Assembly: GCA_947561395.2 (NCBI GenBank)
Contig: OX387190.1
Coordinates: 39,048,392-39,112,391 of the forward strand
Direction: 5' to 3'
Origin: Buxus sempervirens
Taxonomy: Eukaryota > Streptophyta > Magnoliopsida > Buxales > Buxaceae
Length of the DNA: 64,000 nt
Shown: positions 1 through 13,837 of the stretch, one piece after another
Layout: the number at the start of each line of letters is the position of its first letter
How positions within the stretch are numbered: position 1 is the stretch's first letter
Notes under the pieces: generated by a model
Databases searched by the model: none
Told to the model about the DNA's origin: nothing
Seen by the model: only the letters and a program-made list of their open reading frames with translations
Program-made: the position numbers and the translations under genes

Positions 1-289
1 GAATGTTGCTTTTCATGCTGTGTGTAATTGTGAATGTTTGATTCTTTTAGCTCAACTTGTTCATCATCTTCAAATGTTTGGTTGTGGTATACTTTTGTAA
101 TTTAAAACTCTACATGATTTGCTGAAAATAGAAATCTACATGCATTTGGCCAATGAGGGCCACAACATAAGGCAACTGAAAATTAAAAAAAACCCTATTA
201 CATCCATTACAATACAAGTAGACTAATGAAATACAAAGTAATACTCCAGCAGCTAGCATTCTGTGTGATTGTATTCTGTTGAAGAATAT

Positions 290-341
290 ATGACATTCAC
301 CGACCCTTTGGTGGGAATTGGCTTATGATGATGATGATGTT
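290..341 (+). mobile_element. RTE-type LINE 3' tail scrap
   Basis: The motif CCTTTGGTGGGAATTGGCTTATG followed by (ATG)n resembles the 3' end of plant RTE-clade LINEs, which finish in a short microsatellite rather than poly(A). An opposite-strand relative lies at 20225-20290. Family assignment is from memory of that tail pattern. Confidence 0.4.
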
Positions 342-1012
342 TTATTCAGTTGAAGAAATCACTATGCTCCACTCTCCTTAAGTCAGACTGTCGGTTATGT
401 CAATAGGAATATGTTACATAGAGTTAGATGCTCAACTATTAGCCAATGGACATGGTAAATGAATTAAGTGTGTGATTATTCATGGGCAAGCTTGCAGGAA
501 ACTCATTCATTAACTGAATAAAAAACCCTTTCTATTTCACAATCTATCAATGTCAACAGTTTTTGCATCTCTTGAACCAGAAAAGAAATGTTTAATGTGG
601 CTATCATGTTCCTTAGGATAAGACTAATCTCTGAAGGGTTCATGTTACCCATATATGATCTAGTGAATTTCTACTTGATGGATGATATACAAGGTGGGCC
701 TAGCCAATACCATCTCATGCTTCAAGGAGATGAAAGGCTATGTGGTTCATTCCCTCAAGATCTTGGATAGTGAGCTGCCTTTGAACACTTTTAATATGTT
801 CTTTTAGGAGGCTACTTGTAGCATAATGCAGTTGATAACAAATAATGTATTACCTCATCTGTTCTCAATGATTCTCTTATTCCTCTCCCCTCAAATTGCC
901 CAGAGCATGAAACAAGGACTGGTATATCCTCTTGCCCTTCTTATAGCTCACAAGAACTTCTGTTGGTATTAAGCATATAGCTCCACAGTGTTGGAAATTT
1001 TGTCGTGATTAT

Positions 1013-1270
1013 TGCCCTTCTGTTATCATAAATTTGGCTGTGCCACGATGTCCAGGTGAAAGTAGAGTCAAGCCTTGTCTGGTAGGCAGAATCTTATTGC
1101 TTGATTTCAATTCACTCACAAGTGTTTAGGAAAAAGATTCTTGCCTTCCTGTTATCATGAATTTGGCTGTGGCACGATGTCCAGGCAAAAGTAGAGTCAA
1201 GCCTTGTCTGGTAGGCGGAATCTTATTAATTGATTTCAATTCACTCACAAGTGTTTAGGAAAAAGATTCT
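1013..1270 (+). repeat. Tandem duplication, two units of about 129 bp
   Basis: The unit starting near CTGTTATCATAAATTTGGC recurs 129 bases later with about ten differences, running through CACAAGTGTTTAGGAAAAAG in both. It is a simple head-to-tail duplication with no coding content seen. Confidence 0.85.
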
Positions 1271-3097
1271 TTTCAAACAGTTGTGTCTGAGTCACAGCCA
1301 AAGACTTAAATAAGGAAACCAGTGAGATCGTAAACTCTTAAGAAACCAAGTCCAAATAGGTGCTGCAATAGAGCATTCTATAGTTTCATGATAAAAAAAG
1401 AAAAAAAAAAGAAAAGAAAAGAAAGAAAAGTCAAATATATTGTTATAGAGCCCTTATTGGAATGGGCACTTCTAGTATAAGTTGAATTTGGAGGACGTTG
1501 CAGGATGCAAGTAGGGACTTAATCAAATCAGGGTCTCATTGTTGAGGAAAAAGTTAATTTTTTTGGGATAGAGATCTTCCAAATCCATGGCCATTGTGCT
1601 GCACCTTTTTTGAATTTTGGTTTTGTGGATGAGGTTGGATGTCAGTTGAATTGAAAATGAGCCCAAGTTTTTTTTTTCTAAATTATGATGTTGTTTTTGT
1701 GTGCGGGTTGGTGGTTTGAAATGCTGCATGTGAGTAGGGGGTTGTCAATGAAACAGATTTGGTGCAGGTCTAAACACAACTAGAATCAAACCCTAGTATA
1801 AACAACAATTCCTGGTCTTCTTTGTTTTGTTTTAGGATTGGTACCTCTAGTCTTAGATGCAACCTCACAGATACCAGGCTTGCAATATGTGCACGATTAA
1901 GACAAGATGCCTAATTGGTAATAAAATGAATATGTGATTTAGTAGATGTAGTAACATGTGCTTCATCGGTGATTGTAGAAGATTAAATAAGCAGGACCAA
2001 GTTGGTCATTGCGTTATTTTTCAGCTTAAACTTCACTTTATAAACATTGCTGTGGATTGTACTTGTAGTGCTCGATACCTGACCAGAAAATCCAAATCTT
2101 ATTAGAAGTTTTATACGGATCCATGACTTCTTGGGCTGGTAAAATTTTGATTCAAAACAAACTAAATGGTGCCAGGTATGGTATATCGGGTACCTCTTGA
2201 CACCCCTGATCAGAGTATTATAAATTAAATTGCAACTCACGTTAGGGAGCAAGAGCTGGATATTTGGTTTGATTCCAGTTGCTATCGTTCTTCATCATAT
2301 TGCATGCTTGTAATACAACAATAGATGGTTTAATTTCCTTTAGTTGCCTTGGTTATATGACTTGTCACTGGTGAAATTTTCTACTATTTGACTTTAATTT
2401 TTTGCATCATGCCACCACTTTGTCTGGAATTTGAACCATGCTGGGCTAGTATATTTTTAGGCATAGTTTTTGTATTTAAATACTTCCTCTTGTTGTCCAT
2501 ACATTGGTACTGTATTGCCTGGTTGAAACTAATCCCCATATGCAACATTTTTTCATAAGAATATTTTTGGTAGTGTAAGAAGTTATGTTCATTTGCTATC
2601 CAGTTTAAGTAAGACCAAAAGTGGTTGTCCACATGTTTGTTATTCAGTGCAGCCTTTCTACTTCGACGTTTTCCTCTGCCTCAATCAGTTGACCAATTCA
2701 GTTATTTCCTTCTGTTGAAAGTAAAATGATGAAAAATTTTGTTTATCTTTTTCAGTTCTTTGTTACCTTTTTTTTTAATCTATTTCTCCGATGCCCTTGC
2801 TACCACATGATGATTCTGGAGGACAATGACATTGACAACAACAGCAAAAGGGGGGAAAAAGAGGAAACAAGAAAGTGAACACGGAAATTGTTTTAAATGG
2901 GATTCCTTTGTGGTAACCAAGGCAGAAATGAATATGCATGGGAAGTCCATTGCAAGCAGTTATTTGCATTGATGAGACACAAACAAACAATTGAAAATTT
3001 TTTTTTATCCATATTAGGTAGGGCTGTGACATGAATGCTGCTCCTCCATACAGAGCTGTAAAAAAAAAAAAAAAAAAAAAAAATCTTCCTTCAGAGT

Positions 3098-3400
3098 ATG
3101 AGAATCCAAATCCTTTCTGATAGTTCTATCCAGTTTCTTTCAGTCATCCTCTTACCCTCTTAGATCCTTCAATGAGATCTCTTCCCATCTTTACATGGTG
3201 AACTGTCTCACCCTGATTTATTCTATCCTATCTCCTATTTGGGCAGCACCTAAGAGTTCTAGACATTCTTGGACATGTTCATTCTTTACCATGTCTTTCA
3301 TAGTTTTCTCAAACATCTATCTCAACCTGTTCATTAGAGTTACTCGTCTATGTATATGTTGTTTCTTAGTTGCTGAATTTTATGATATATAAAGTCATAG
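3098..3400 (-). mobile_element. RTE-type LINE reverse-transcriptase remnant
   Basis: The plus strand reads like the antisense of plant RTE LINE reverse-transcriptase DNA, with segments such as GACATGTTCATTCTTTACC and CAAACATCTATCTCAACC. A parallel segment at 21430-22050 shares these blocks in the same order. No frame is intact. Confidence 0.4.
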
Positions 3401-6400
3401 CAGGCATGATACTTTTTAATAATTTTTTTGTTTATTTTGAGTGGGTTACGATTATATAGCACTTAAGAAGCGCACCTCTCCACTTAAGCTATCAGGCTTT
3501 AGTTTTATGTTCAATATCATCTTCAAAATATTTACCACTTTATGAATTGCAAAGCTTACTTTGAAGAGGCAGAACAGGAAAATATAGAAAGTTGAAGAGG
3601 AAAACTTACAGCTTTGTGTTAATTATCCTCCAAAATAAAAAAGAATGGTTTTGTGTGTGAGGTTGGGTGAGGGTGGTGTGTAAAACCATAGAGCAAAGAG
3701 AACAGCCACTAAATTGGGATAATCCATCTGACAACATATCCTCTGTTGGGTGTTGGCACACCCATAGGCATAACCCATTGGCATAAGCTCTTTGACACCA
3801 CCCCCACCCCCCCTCTGAAATAGCTATGTTAGACCTCATAGCAATCCCCTTATGTTTCCAATATTACTAGTCAATTGAATGATCTTCTATTTACTATTGA
3901 TACGAAAAAAATTGCACCTTTAGAGTGAACACCTACTACTATCTAGGAAGTGATTTCTGTAGGAGATGATTCATTAAAGAGTTAATAATTTGTTCTATTT
4001 AACTTTTTGTTTATCAGAGTGGGGGAATTGCTACATCTAAGATTTCTTGGAATGCCTCATATTCATTTATTTATTGTCAGTCCTGTAGAAAAATTGCTTT
4101 AAAATTAAAAAAATCAAAACCCTTGTGGTTGCTTCCTCATTGTGAATGATTATCTTCTATTAAATTCTAAGTCACACCATACTCAACTTGTTTAACTCTT
4201 ACATATGCATATAGCATGAAAGAAGAAACTCCAAAGAAATGCAGCTTCTTCAGGCTGCTATCATAACTCCAAATTCAGTCTTATGCTCTTCAAAATGTTT
4301 AATGATACGCCAAAGAGGGGAAGTGTAATCTCTAGAATTCAATCATGAATTTAAATTGGAGAAGAAAGCAGGTTTAAAAATGAAAATGTTCCACTTCTGG
4401 AGGGATTGACATGTAGTAGTTAATAGTCCAGCTAAAGTGATCCTATTGTGAGAATCTGTGTATTAAGGCCAAGGCCTTTTAGTATGCATATGTAGCTTAT
4501 GTCTTAAGTCATAGATATTGATGCTGAAGTCTGAGGTGTCCAAGGCTTATACCACAAAGGCATATCCCATTATACTCTATCTCATGCTCATCATGTGATG
4601 CCCATTTATCCAAGTGCGAGGCTCATGTGAGGTTTGGGGCCTTATGTCTTGAAGCAATCTTATGACCTAAATATTTCACTCCATACATTATGTAAATAAT
4701 TTGGGTAGAGGCAAATTGATTTTTACCATCATGTTTTAGGCAAATACATCATGATTAACTTGAATGTAATTAGGGTTTTAAAACTGTTTGGAGGATTTAT
4801 TAAACATCAAGTGGTTCCTATTAGATGTTCAAGGTATTTGAGGACCAATTCACAGTGTACTTTTGATGTCTACTTTGATACTGTTGTATTTTTCTTATAC
4901 ATATATTGATGCATTGTTTATTGTACGTCTCAAGTAATGCAATCCTAATGCATGCTTATGAGGCAGAGGCCTCATGTTTTGGTTGTGCAAAATGCCTTGC
5001 ATCAAGGTCAGCACTTAAAAATGTTCATCAAGGTTGTTTTGATAGGATCATTAAGAATAATAAACAAAAAATACGGGATCCTTTTCTTTTACTTTTAGCT
5101 ACTAGTTGGGGTATCGTCTTCCCTGAAATTTCTCATCTGGTTCCTTCTTGTAACCATTTGGAGGATGATTCTAGAATAATCAAGCTTGACTGGAGAAAAA
5201 ATGGCGGTAATTAAATTGTTCAATTCAACACAACTTCTACTATGGGACAAGGAGTGGGTGTATGTGGAATTATTCTTTGCTCTTTGTTTCTTCATTTTCA
5301 TTTTTAATCCATATTTACCTCTGGCATTCTTTGGAATTGTGCTCTTTTCACTTTAAAGGATCTTTTTTTTAATATGAATTTTCCATCTTGGAAGACATTA
5401 GTTATTTTTTGGCAAATTTTACATTGTTATCTTACTTTCTCCTTTTTTTTACAGTGCCTATGCCATTTTTTGAAGTACCCTAGTGAAAAAAATTTCTATC
5501 CTCTGTACAAGGTATATCAATTGATATTCCAATCTTCTCTTTGTCGTCTTCTTTCTTGAGCTTCTGGTAGTAGTTCTTGTAAAGGGTTAGATAGTCGGGT
5601 CTTTCTTTCCTGTGATAACTTCTTTCTCTTGTAACGGGTGGCCCTTTCTCCAGCCCTGGCACACTTATCATGTACCTGTTGGGCTGGTTTCTATATTTTA
5701 ATATATATCCTCTATTATTAGTGATAAAAGAAAAAGGTATATCCATTGACATACTCATTTTTAGCGTGTTTTGACACTTAAAAAAATCCAAAATACCCAT
5801 CCTAAAGGTTTGTGGTGAATATTTTGATACCTTGTGATAATTTAATTGAAGATGACTCTTAAGTTGGATGTCCAATACATAAAGAAAGGATTGGTGAGTG
5901 ATTCCATCTCATTCTAGGATGTTTTTTATATGGACCATCTTATTCTAGATGTTCTTGTAAATTATTATAGACAAATATATATATAGTTAGTCCGAAGCAA
6001 GCATTGATCCTTTTTTCTAATTTTTATTTGTTTGGTTGTGTTGGTACAAAAGTTGGAATTTTAGGTAGTAAGATCATCCCTCAATCATGTTATCTTCTTC
6101 CTCATATTAGATATGATGGAATTTATCCACTGTTATGCATCATGGCTGATAAGTGATTTCCTTTCTTTTATCATGTTCTTTGTTTCTTATTTTTATTTCT
6201 TCTTCTTCTTTGTCCCTTCTTTCCCTTATTTTTTTTGAAAGTTCTAAATTGCATAGCAAATCACTGTAGAAAGTAAATAGTTGGGTGGAAGCCACCATGA
6301 CTGCTCTTTCCCCTCTTAGTTTAGTTTTTTCAGTAGTGCTTGTGTGAAAGATGAAATTTAATGTATTCCTTCCAAATAATCCTAATTCTGTAGTAGAGGA

Positions 6401-8710
6401 ACTAGAAACTTCTCAATCATTTTGTGGTTTATAGACTGTTGAACTTAGAAGAGGATTTACTATTGCATTTATGACAACATATGTCGTGATCTGATTGGCT
6501 TTTCACAATTTAATGTATGCATAGCTGTTGGGTTGTATCCAGCCTGGAAATAAGATGTACTTGTTGGATACTTAAAGTTGTGGAGCTGGGGTTTCTGAAA
6601 CACAAATTTAAAACCCTAAAAGTTTCTTAAGAAATTTGTCCCAAAGATCAATAAGGGAGACTGAAAAATCTCTGAAGGCCATAGGTTATTGTGGCTGGAA
6701 TGACATCAATAAAATGACTTTTGGAGTCTTAACACTCATCTGAGGTTGATGCCAAAAAAAGGAGAAAATAGCAACTCCATCTGCTGCAATTACATTCTGG
6801 TGGATGATATGTTTCTTTATTTATCCTTTCCTCTGCCAAATCATCTTTATTTATTTTTCATGGATTTTCACACTTTGAGAATGTGGATACATTATATTCA
6901 AGTTAGCTCCATTCTACTGCTGTGTAATCAAGTAGGGGTCCAACAGAACCAATAACGAAGCTGTTAAGTTGCAATGAGGGTCTGAGTACTCAGTGCAATA
7001 ATGTTACATGTCAGATTACACAAGCAGTAGGTGCCACTCTTGTTAAGTGTCTGCTTCATTTTAAATTGTCAATATTATTGTTTATTGATGTTTCATGCTT
7101 CTCAATGTAATGGTAGGAAGTTCACCATTCTGCGTACGAAAATTTTGTTTTTCTTGTTGATGGAGTTCTGATTTCTTTTAGATTTTTTTGATTTTTAGTT
7201 CTGGTTTCTTTTAGATGCATTTAGGATCCATTCTCTTCCATCTTGCTCATGGTTGTCCAGTTTCTGAATAACCGAAAACTTGGTATGCAAGTCAAATGTA
7301 TTAATATTGAATTGCTTATATATATCTTTACTGTTTTTGTTTATTTAGGGCCTGCACATGGGGGCAGTGATCAGAAAGTGATGATGAAATGTTCTTTGTA
7401 TCTTTAGTGTTCTTCCTGCGATGCTGTTATCCTAATCAACTTGTGGGGCAGACTTTCAACTTAATTTGAGGGACTGACTCATGGATGATATGGCACAGAA
7501 AGCTTGGGCATTTGAGGCTCTTGAGGTTTTAAATAATGAGTCTGATCTTAATCTAGTAATTTGTGCCTTTAAGAAGTGCATGTGCTGCTAAGTTCTCAGT
7601 TGCGTTAAGTGAAAGTTGCCAATTGAAATTTCAACCGTCTTAAGACACATTAGAGTTGATTTATTTGCGTTTGTTTATCTCTGACATCCTTCCTTAATGG
7701 AATGAAAAATCTCAATGCCTTCAATGATATTGCAGAGTGGTATTTTGAAATAATGCATTGCACTTCTATTCAACAAAAAAAAAAAAAAAAAAAGGATGAA
7801 ATGATGCACTGCACTGTTTCCAGTTCTATCAGGGTACCTTGGACTTCTGATTGAAATAATTCCTTTCTTTTGTAAATTCAAAAATTTTTTTTTGGTAATG
7901 TTTTATATATTCAAATTTTATAAATTCAAATGATGAAAGAAAAATTCCCATGAATTATTAATTAGCTTTCTGACTCGACAAAATTCAAGAATTCATGAAC
8001 TTAAGTATCTGAAGAAAATGGTATAAAATGGTTGAGATTTAGAATACTGAATGGCCTTCCAATTTATATATATATATATATTACTTCTCATAGGCCCTTA
8101 TAATCAATGATTTAGCACTGGTTTGACCAACCTGTTGAAATTCGAAGCTAGCGTAATGCATGTTACGGGTAGTACAAAAGATTAGTTTGTACTAATTAAT
8201 TACTTGAAATATTTTTGTTATTAATAATATTACAGGATCTACATAAAGATTTAAAATTTTTTTTTCATGTGTTGTTAAAAAGGAGTTTACTTTTCTCCTC
8301 AAGGATTCAAACGTGCATTTTTTTTTCACGATTATTTGTTGTACACATTCATAGAAAGTGTTTATACTTGTTAATTTATAAATTAGCATCCGAACCCACT
8401 GATGCTCCCAGTCTCATCCGTCGACATACATTCTCTTGCCTTGACCTAACTCCAGCACACTACAATGCCAGAATAAGACCATAATCTTCATTTGATTATT
8501 GAAAAACTAACGGTTTCAAGTACAGCCCCAGGAACCACTCATGCAGTCTCTAGCTATTTCTTTAGAAGAAGCTAGTCGCTTACTCTGCATAGATTATCAA
8601 ATTACGCATTTATCAAATAAAGATTCAAAGACCCACTCCCACCATTGATCCGATAAGGTCTCAGCCAGCAACCACAAATTCTCGGCAATAAGATGGAAAA
8701 CTGGACCTTA

Positions 8711-11700
8711 TTAAGAGAGCTTTTCTTCTCTCCGTGAACGTTTATTATTCTTTTGTGCGTGCCACCGTTCTACGCTACCATACCAATTCCATTGGAAAAG
8801 TAGAGCTATAACGCGTAATATACCAGCAAAGACCACCTCAATAAATGCCATAAGAGATGATCTCTGGGGGGATAAACCAGCAGTTGCTATCGAAAGCAAG
8901 AGTCCCTCGAAGTTGCAGGAGACGATGAAGGTCCCAGATTTTATGCCAGTTAAAGCCTTTTTGGCAACTTCATCAGCCTTCATTGCACCGGAGGATGCTG
9001 CTATAATGCTACTGAGCTCTGGTCGCATCTTATTTTCTGCAACAAGTAAGCAAGTGTTAGTGAAGGCTTCATTATCACCCCAACTTCACAAGATATAGAA
9101 AAGTTACTTAAGAATTGTAGCAGCAAAGCATTATAAATGTCAGACACGATTCAAAATCCAAACTATTGATGACAGCTTTGCTTTTACAATGTAGAAACCC
9201 TATAAATTCAACATACTATCCATTGCATAGACTACGTCATGAAAACAGAGTTTATATTCTATTCAAAAGTGACTCATTTTTTGGAATTCAAACTCATTAT
9301 GGTCGTTAAACCTTGGGTTTTTTTATCTCCCAGATGCACACTACAATTACCATTATTCCATAATCTAGCCTAATCTACTATAGAATTATCAGGCTCCTCT
9401 TCACTACATATCTACATTGTTTTCCAACAAAGGAAATTTCAAGTTCACAAATGAATTCTCAATCTCTATGCAGTCATTTAGCCGTTGATGTAATCATATA
9501 AAACAGACTAAAATATTCTAAAAAGTCAGACAACAGACCTTCCACAAATCCTGGAGTTTCAGTGTCTGGAGGGAATATGAGTGACACATGGATATTATCT
9601 GCAACAACCTCCTGCTGCAATGCCTCCGCTAGCCCACGAAGAGCAAATTTACTAGCTGAATAAGCTGTGTAACCATAAATTCCCACCTACCAAAATACAT
9701 ATTTCAAAATTAAAAATCCATCATGAAACGGGACAGCATTTTCATGAGCACCAAAGGCTGCAATAAGACATCAATTACACACACTACTTGGTACATTATA
9801 TATCTTGTCTAATATATCAACAAAGCATGTAAAAACTAGAAAACAATTGTCCCCTACACAGTTTTATCTAAATTTGACCAAGCTTGGTGGTGCCAAGCAC
9901 AAGAAGCCAAAGCAATTAATATCGAAATACCATTTAAATAGGCAGACCGTGTCCAAATGACATTCTAAGAATCAGCAACTTGCATATACCTTTCTTTGTT
10001 TGGGTCCATCAAATCCATTAGGCATGCTCCTTTAGGCTTAAGCTGTATTGGAAATGAGTTCTGTAAAGCTTGCTATATAGAAATAACAAACTACTACGAG
10101 CAAAGAAATGCTTCAGAACAGATGAACCCTACTCTTTGGATTTTAAATGTAATAACTGAAGAGTCCAACCACATGCTAGACTTGGCAAAAGAAATTACCA
10201 CCGGAAGGTAACCATTTTCATAAAGATAAATTTTTGTTGTTGATAATTCTCATAAATATAATTGATGTTTGAAACACCATAAAATACAGATTTTTAAACA
10301 CTACGGAAACAATTAACTCAATTAGAAAAAATCATTTCCAAGACAAGGCCTCCTAAAATCCATTCCATGCCAGAGGCCTCCTTCATAATGAAGTTGAAGC
10401 TTGCAATTATTTAGCTAAGCTGATGTGTAAGCAAGCTCATAACCAAAACCTATTTCAGTTGGAAATTTTATCCGAATGGCTTGTCAAAATTTTCATGCTG
10501 CAGGTAACCATAGAATAAAATGTGATTTAGGTGGACAGTTGAAAATGATAAGAATGAATATTCCATACCTGACCTTTGTTGAGGACAATATAACCTAATG
10601 ATTAGCAACAGAAATGTGAATCTCTTAAAACCATGGTTGAATTTACCAATCCAAATTAAAACTTTTGGAAAGTATCTAAATTTGCAACTCTATGGAATGT
10701 GAATATAGTATACCAAATATTAACTATGCCAATATTTATTTCCACTAAGTACAGTCTCATCTGGCTTCACAGGAAACAAGGAATGCTCACAGTTAAATCT
10801 GCAATTATACCTTCTATAAGGACCTCAACATACCTTTTACAGCTCAAGGAGTGAGTGAAATCCATTTCCACTGGGGAAAAGATCTGGAGAATTAAAGGCC
10901 GAGTAAAATAACATTGTTTATTTGGTTACTTAAAATTCAGCATTATCTTCTGAGCTCGGGAGGTGCCCCTATTTTTGCATTTCTCCAATTTTTTTTTCTT
11001 TTTGTTTTTCCATTAAGAGATGCTTCCAGAGCCAAGGTAATATCTATTTGTTTTGTTTGCTTATATCCTTAATTACTAGTACCAAAATTTATGATGCCTC
11101 ATCTTTTACAGAAGAGATGGTTAGCTGTTCCATTTAACTGACATAAGATGGAACACTAAGCAGACATTAAACTGGAATTATAGCAACCAATTATCAATCA
11201 AAATGATAATCACAACTTTCCAAAATTCATCTAATAAAATTTGAAACAACGAACAGAAATAAACCATACCTGACCAGCCTGCGACGACATTAGAGCAACG
11301 GACGCAGGACCACGATCTTTTCGATTCCTCATACCAGGGAGAGCAGCCTTGACCAAATGGAAAGTACCCATCAAGTTCACATCAATCATGAACTTAACAG
11401 TCTCTAAGTCCTGCATCTCCAACTCTTGGGGAACAAATACGCCTTGATTACAGATAAGTATATCTATGGGACCTGCCCCGCTGATCACTTTCTTAATATC
11501 ATCAAAGTCTCGAACATCAGCATTGAAGATGGCGACATCGATGCCAGTGGATAGACGGATGGAGTTACGAGCTTCTTCGAGCTTGTCTAGATTGCGAGCA
11601 AGGATAGAGACACGAGCACCCTCTGAAGCAGCTTGGCGAGCCAAAGCGAGACCGATGCCGCTTGATCCCCCTGAGATGAAGACATGGCGGCCCTTGATTG

Positions 11701-11809
11701 GGATCTTGACAGGCCGAGGGCGGGCAAGTAGGGTCAGTAGAAGGAAGAGAAGAAGAGGTGTTATCACTAGCAGGAGCAGCAAGAGATACACAAGATTTGT
11801 GTCCGCCAT
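8711..11809 (-). CDS. TSC10: 3-ketodihydrosphingosine reductase (TSC10/KDSR-like)
   Basis: Predicted NADPH-dependent reductase of 3-ketodihydrosphingosine, the second step of sphingolipid long-chain-base synthesis at the ER. Coding exons are 11809-11270, 9686-9539 and 9036-8711; both introns are GT-AG and the phases (0, then 1) join to a 337-residue protein, the usual family length. Seen directly: an N-terminal hydrophobic anchor (about residues 8-29), the Rossmann glycine motif GGSSGIG (47-53), a CNQG strand motif, the catalytic Ser region SSQAG and YSASK with Tyr189 and Lys193, then a hydrophobic C-terminal stretch ending in a basic tail. These are the short-chain dehydrogenase hallmarks, and the order and the C-terminal NFEG...SPQRS region match plant TSC10. 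The first ATG of the hydrophobic anchor was taken as start. The gene converges on no recognised neighbour and is followed upstream by OEP61 on the same strand. Confidence 0.93.
10325..10505 (+). mobile_element. Possible LINE RNase H tail fragment in TSC10 intron 1
   Basis: A short reading frame here contains N-E-V-E-A-x-N-Y-L-A-K-L followed by S-E-W-L, which resembles the end of plant LINE RNase H domains (N-x-V-A-D-x-L-A-K-L). It lies antisense inside the first intron of the reductase gene. The match is short and no tail or target duplication was found. Confidence 0.3.
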
Positions 11810-12066
11810 AAATGGAACTCTTGAAAGAAAGAAGATCGAAATTTAAAAAAATTAATAAAATAAAAACAGAAGATGGGGATTCAAAGGAGGATCTGGATTT
11901 TTCCAAAGTACTGAAGTGCTCCAATGATGCAAGACCTGATGCAAAAGCAAAAAGATCTGTAGTGTAAGTATATTCACAGCCTTGAAACAAAAGACTCACT
12001 AGGGAGAGTAGGCCAGAAAATTTCAATGAGAAAGAGAATAATCGAGAAGTATAAGAAAACGAAATT

Positions 12067-12086
12067 TAAGAGAGAGAGAGAGAGAT
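12067..12086 (+). repeat. (GA)n microsatellite upstream of the reductase gene
   Basis: A run of about nine GA units (CT on the gene's sense strand) about 260 bases upstream of the TSC10 ATG. CT-rich microsatellites are common in plant 5' UTRs, so it probably lies in the leader or core promoter. No clear TATA box was seen. Confidence 0.6.
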
Positions 12087-12249
12087 CGCTGCAAATAAAA
12101 ACCTTGTAGATGAAGAAGAAAAAGTGATAGAGAGCGGGTAGGAGAGGGTGCATCCTGATGCCTGTTGCAAGCTATTGGGCGTACAGCAGAAGGTCGCCAT
12201 TTCAGCAAACAACGACGTGATAGAGATGAAGTAGGAAGAAGACGAGAGG

Positions 12250-13837
12250 AAGGGGCGAGATGTTAGGGTTTTTCAATTATGATTGGTCCATTTTTCTGAA
12301 TTCTTGCACGGGATTTAGACTTACCGTCAATCCTGAGGTGAATTCTGTTATCTTAAAAATTGATTGAAATCCAATTCAATGGAATCAGGCCTGAATTAGC
12401 ATTCCAATTCTTCATCATAATAACAAACAAAAATATTTGGAATTGAAAGCCCCTATTCTAACTCCACTGCCAATGTTCATTCTCATTCTATGAAACAAGT
12501 CTGGGACTAACCGTAATTGGATTCAAAAACAAACCAGCCAGTCGAATATGCATGCAAGGTGAATTCAACCAAGAAAAAAACTATCATCCTAAAGATGCAA
12601 TAAGTTGAAAATTATTATAAATAAACCATTGAGTCTTCCTCCAAACAGTGTAACTCTCGAGAGAATTAGATCTGAGAAAAAAACAAGTTTGAGATTACCT
12701 AGTAAACTAACTATTGGCTACAATGAAACAAAGTGTGAATGCGTTTTACCTTGTATCAGATTTTACAGGCTTCTCCAAATGGCTCCTGGGCTCCGCTTTA
12801 GTCTGATATGCACCACAAGCAACGCAAAAGGAATCACTACAGCGGATTTGCTCTCTATTATCAAGGGTGCGTGCGTATCAGAAGGAATTCTCCAATGTAA
12901 TTTCCTATCAACAGGTATTTCGCTCACCTTTTAAAATTAGTTTTCCATATCAACATTATACAAGGACTCTATTAGAAGCGCCCATTTATAAAAAAAATGG
13001 TTATTACCAATTATATCCTAATGGTTACTAAGGAGATGTTTTCATGATAACATATGTTGGGTTTTGCACAGTCCACTAAATTTTTTTCAACATTTACATC
13101 AGAGAGATGGGAGGCTCTTCTTCAAGTCCTGGGTTTGGAATCCACCCTGTTGACTTGGTTACAACCATTACATGCATGTTTAAGGTCCAGTTTTCAAGAC
13201 ATTGACCTAAACCCAATATAAAACCAGAGAGTTTGGCAGATTTGAGATGTAAATTAAACCCCCAAACACCCCAACCCTGACTTTGTTAGCCCAACCCTGA
13301 CTTTTGACTCTCTACACAGTAAATAATTCTACGCTAATTCCCTTCCCTGGGCCACGGTATCCATTTTATCTCGTTTCTTGACTTTTGTGTCAATAATAAA
13401 TTTGCATAGAAGAGGAGACACAAACGAGTTCTCAAGCTTTTTAAATTTGAAAAAAAAGAAAAAAAGAAAAGAAAGAAAATCCATTAAAATCATTGTGTGA
13501 GGTTAACTGAACGACTACTTGCCCTGATTTATCCTTATAAAAACTAAAGGAAGAGGGGCATCCGTAAGTATCGAAAGTGAACAATACATCACAAAAAAGA
13601 GACAATTTGGGAATTTAATCTCACTTACTCAACTATCCCACCCCTCATTTAAAATAACCATCACCCTTCAGCTTAAATTCATTGCATCATTGATCCAAAT
13701 TATTCTTGCCATTCCATGTTTCCTACAGTGCGGTATAGACAACATCGACCTATTGGGTCATGAAACCAGTTGCCGAGTAGGGTGCCAAACTCATTTGAAG
13801 AAAATACAATGTGTGGATGAGAGAAATGGGTTCCCCT
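12250..13837. other. Intergenic region between TSC10 and OEP61
   Basis: AT-rich sequence between the TSC10 5' end and the OEP61 stop codon, both on the minus strand. It should contain the TSC10 promoter and the OEP61 3' UTR and terminator, but I could not place those signals. Nothing else recognisable was seen. Confidence 0.5.

Larger units (their letters stand above)
1..8710. other. Non-coding/intergenic stretch with repeat scraps
   Basis: I could not support any coding exon here; open frames are short and unlike known proteins. It holds a 129-bp tandem duplication (1013-1270), RTE-type LINE scraps (about 290-341 and 3098-3400), a poly(A) run of about 23 bases at 3060, and (TA)n near 8068. 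A plausible splice acceptor at 7350 followed by a short open segment could be the last exon of a plus-strand gene extending left, but nothing confirms it. Confidence 0.5.

Noticed and set aside
4906-5214. A 102-codon plus-strand frame as a small gene
   Set aside because: No recognisable domain, repeat-like AT-rich context, and no supporting splice or promoter signals.
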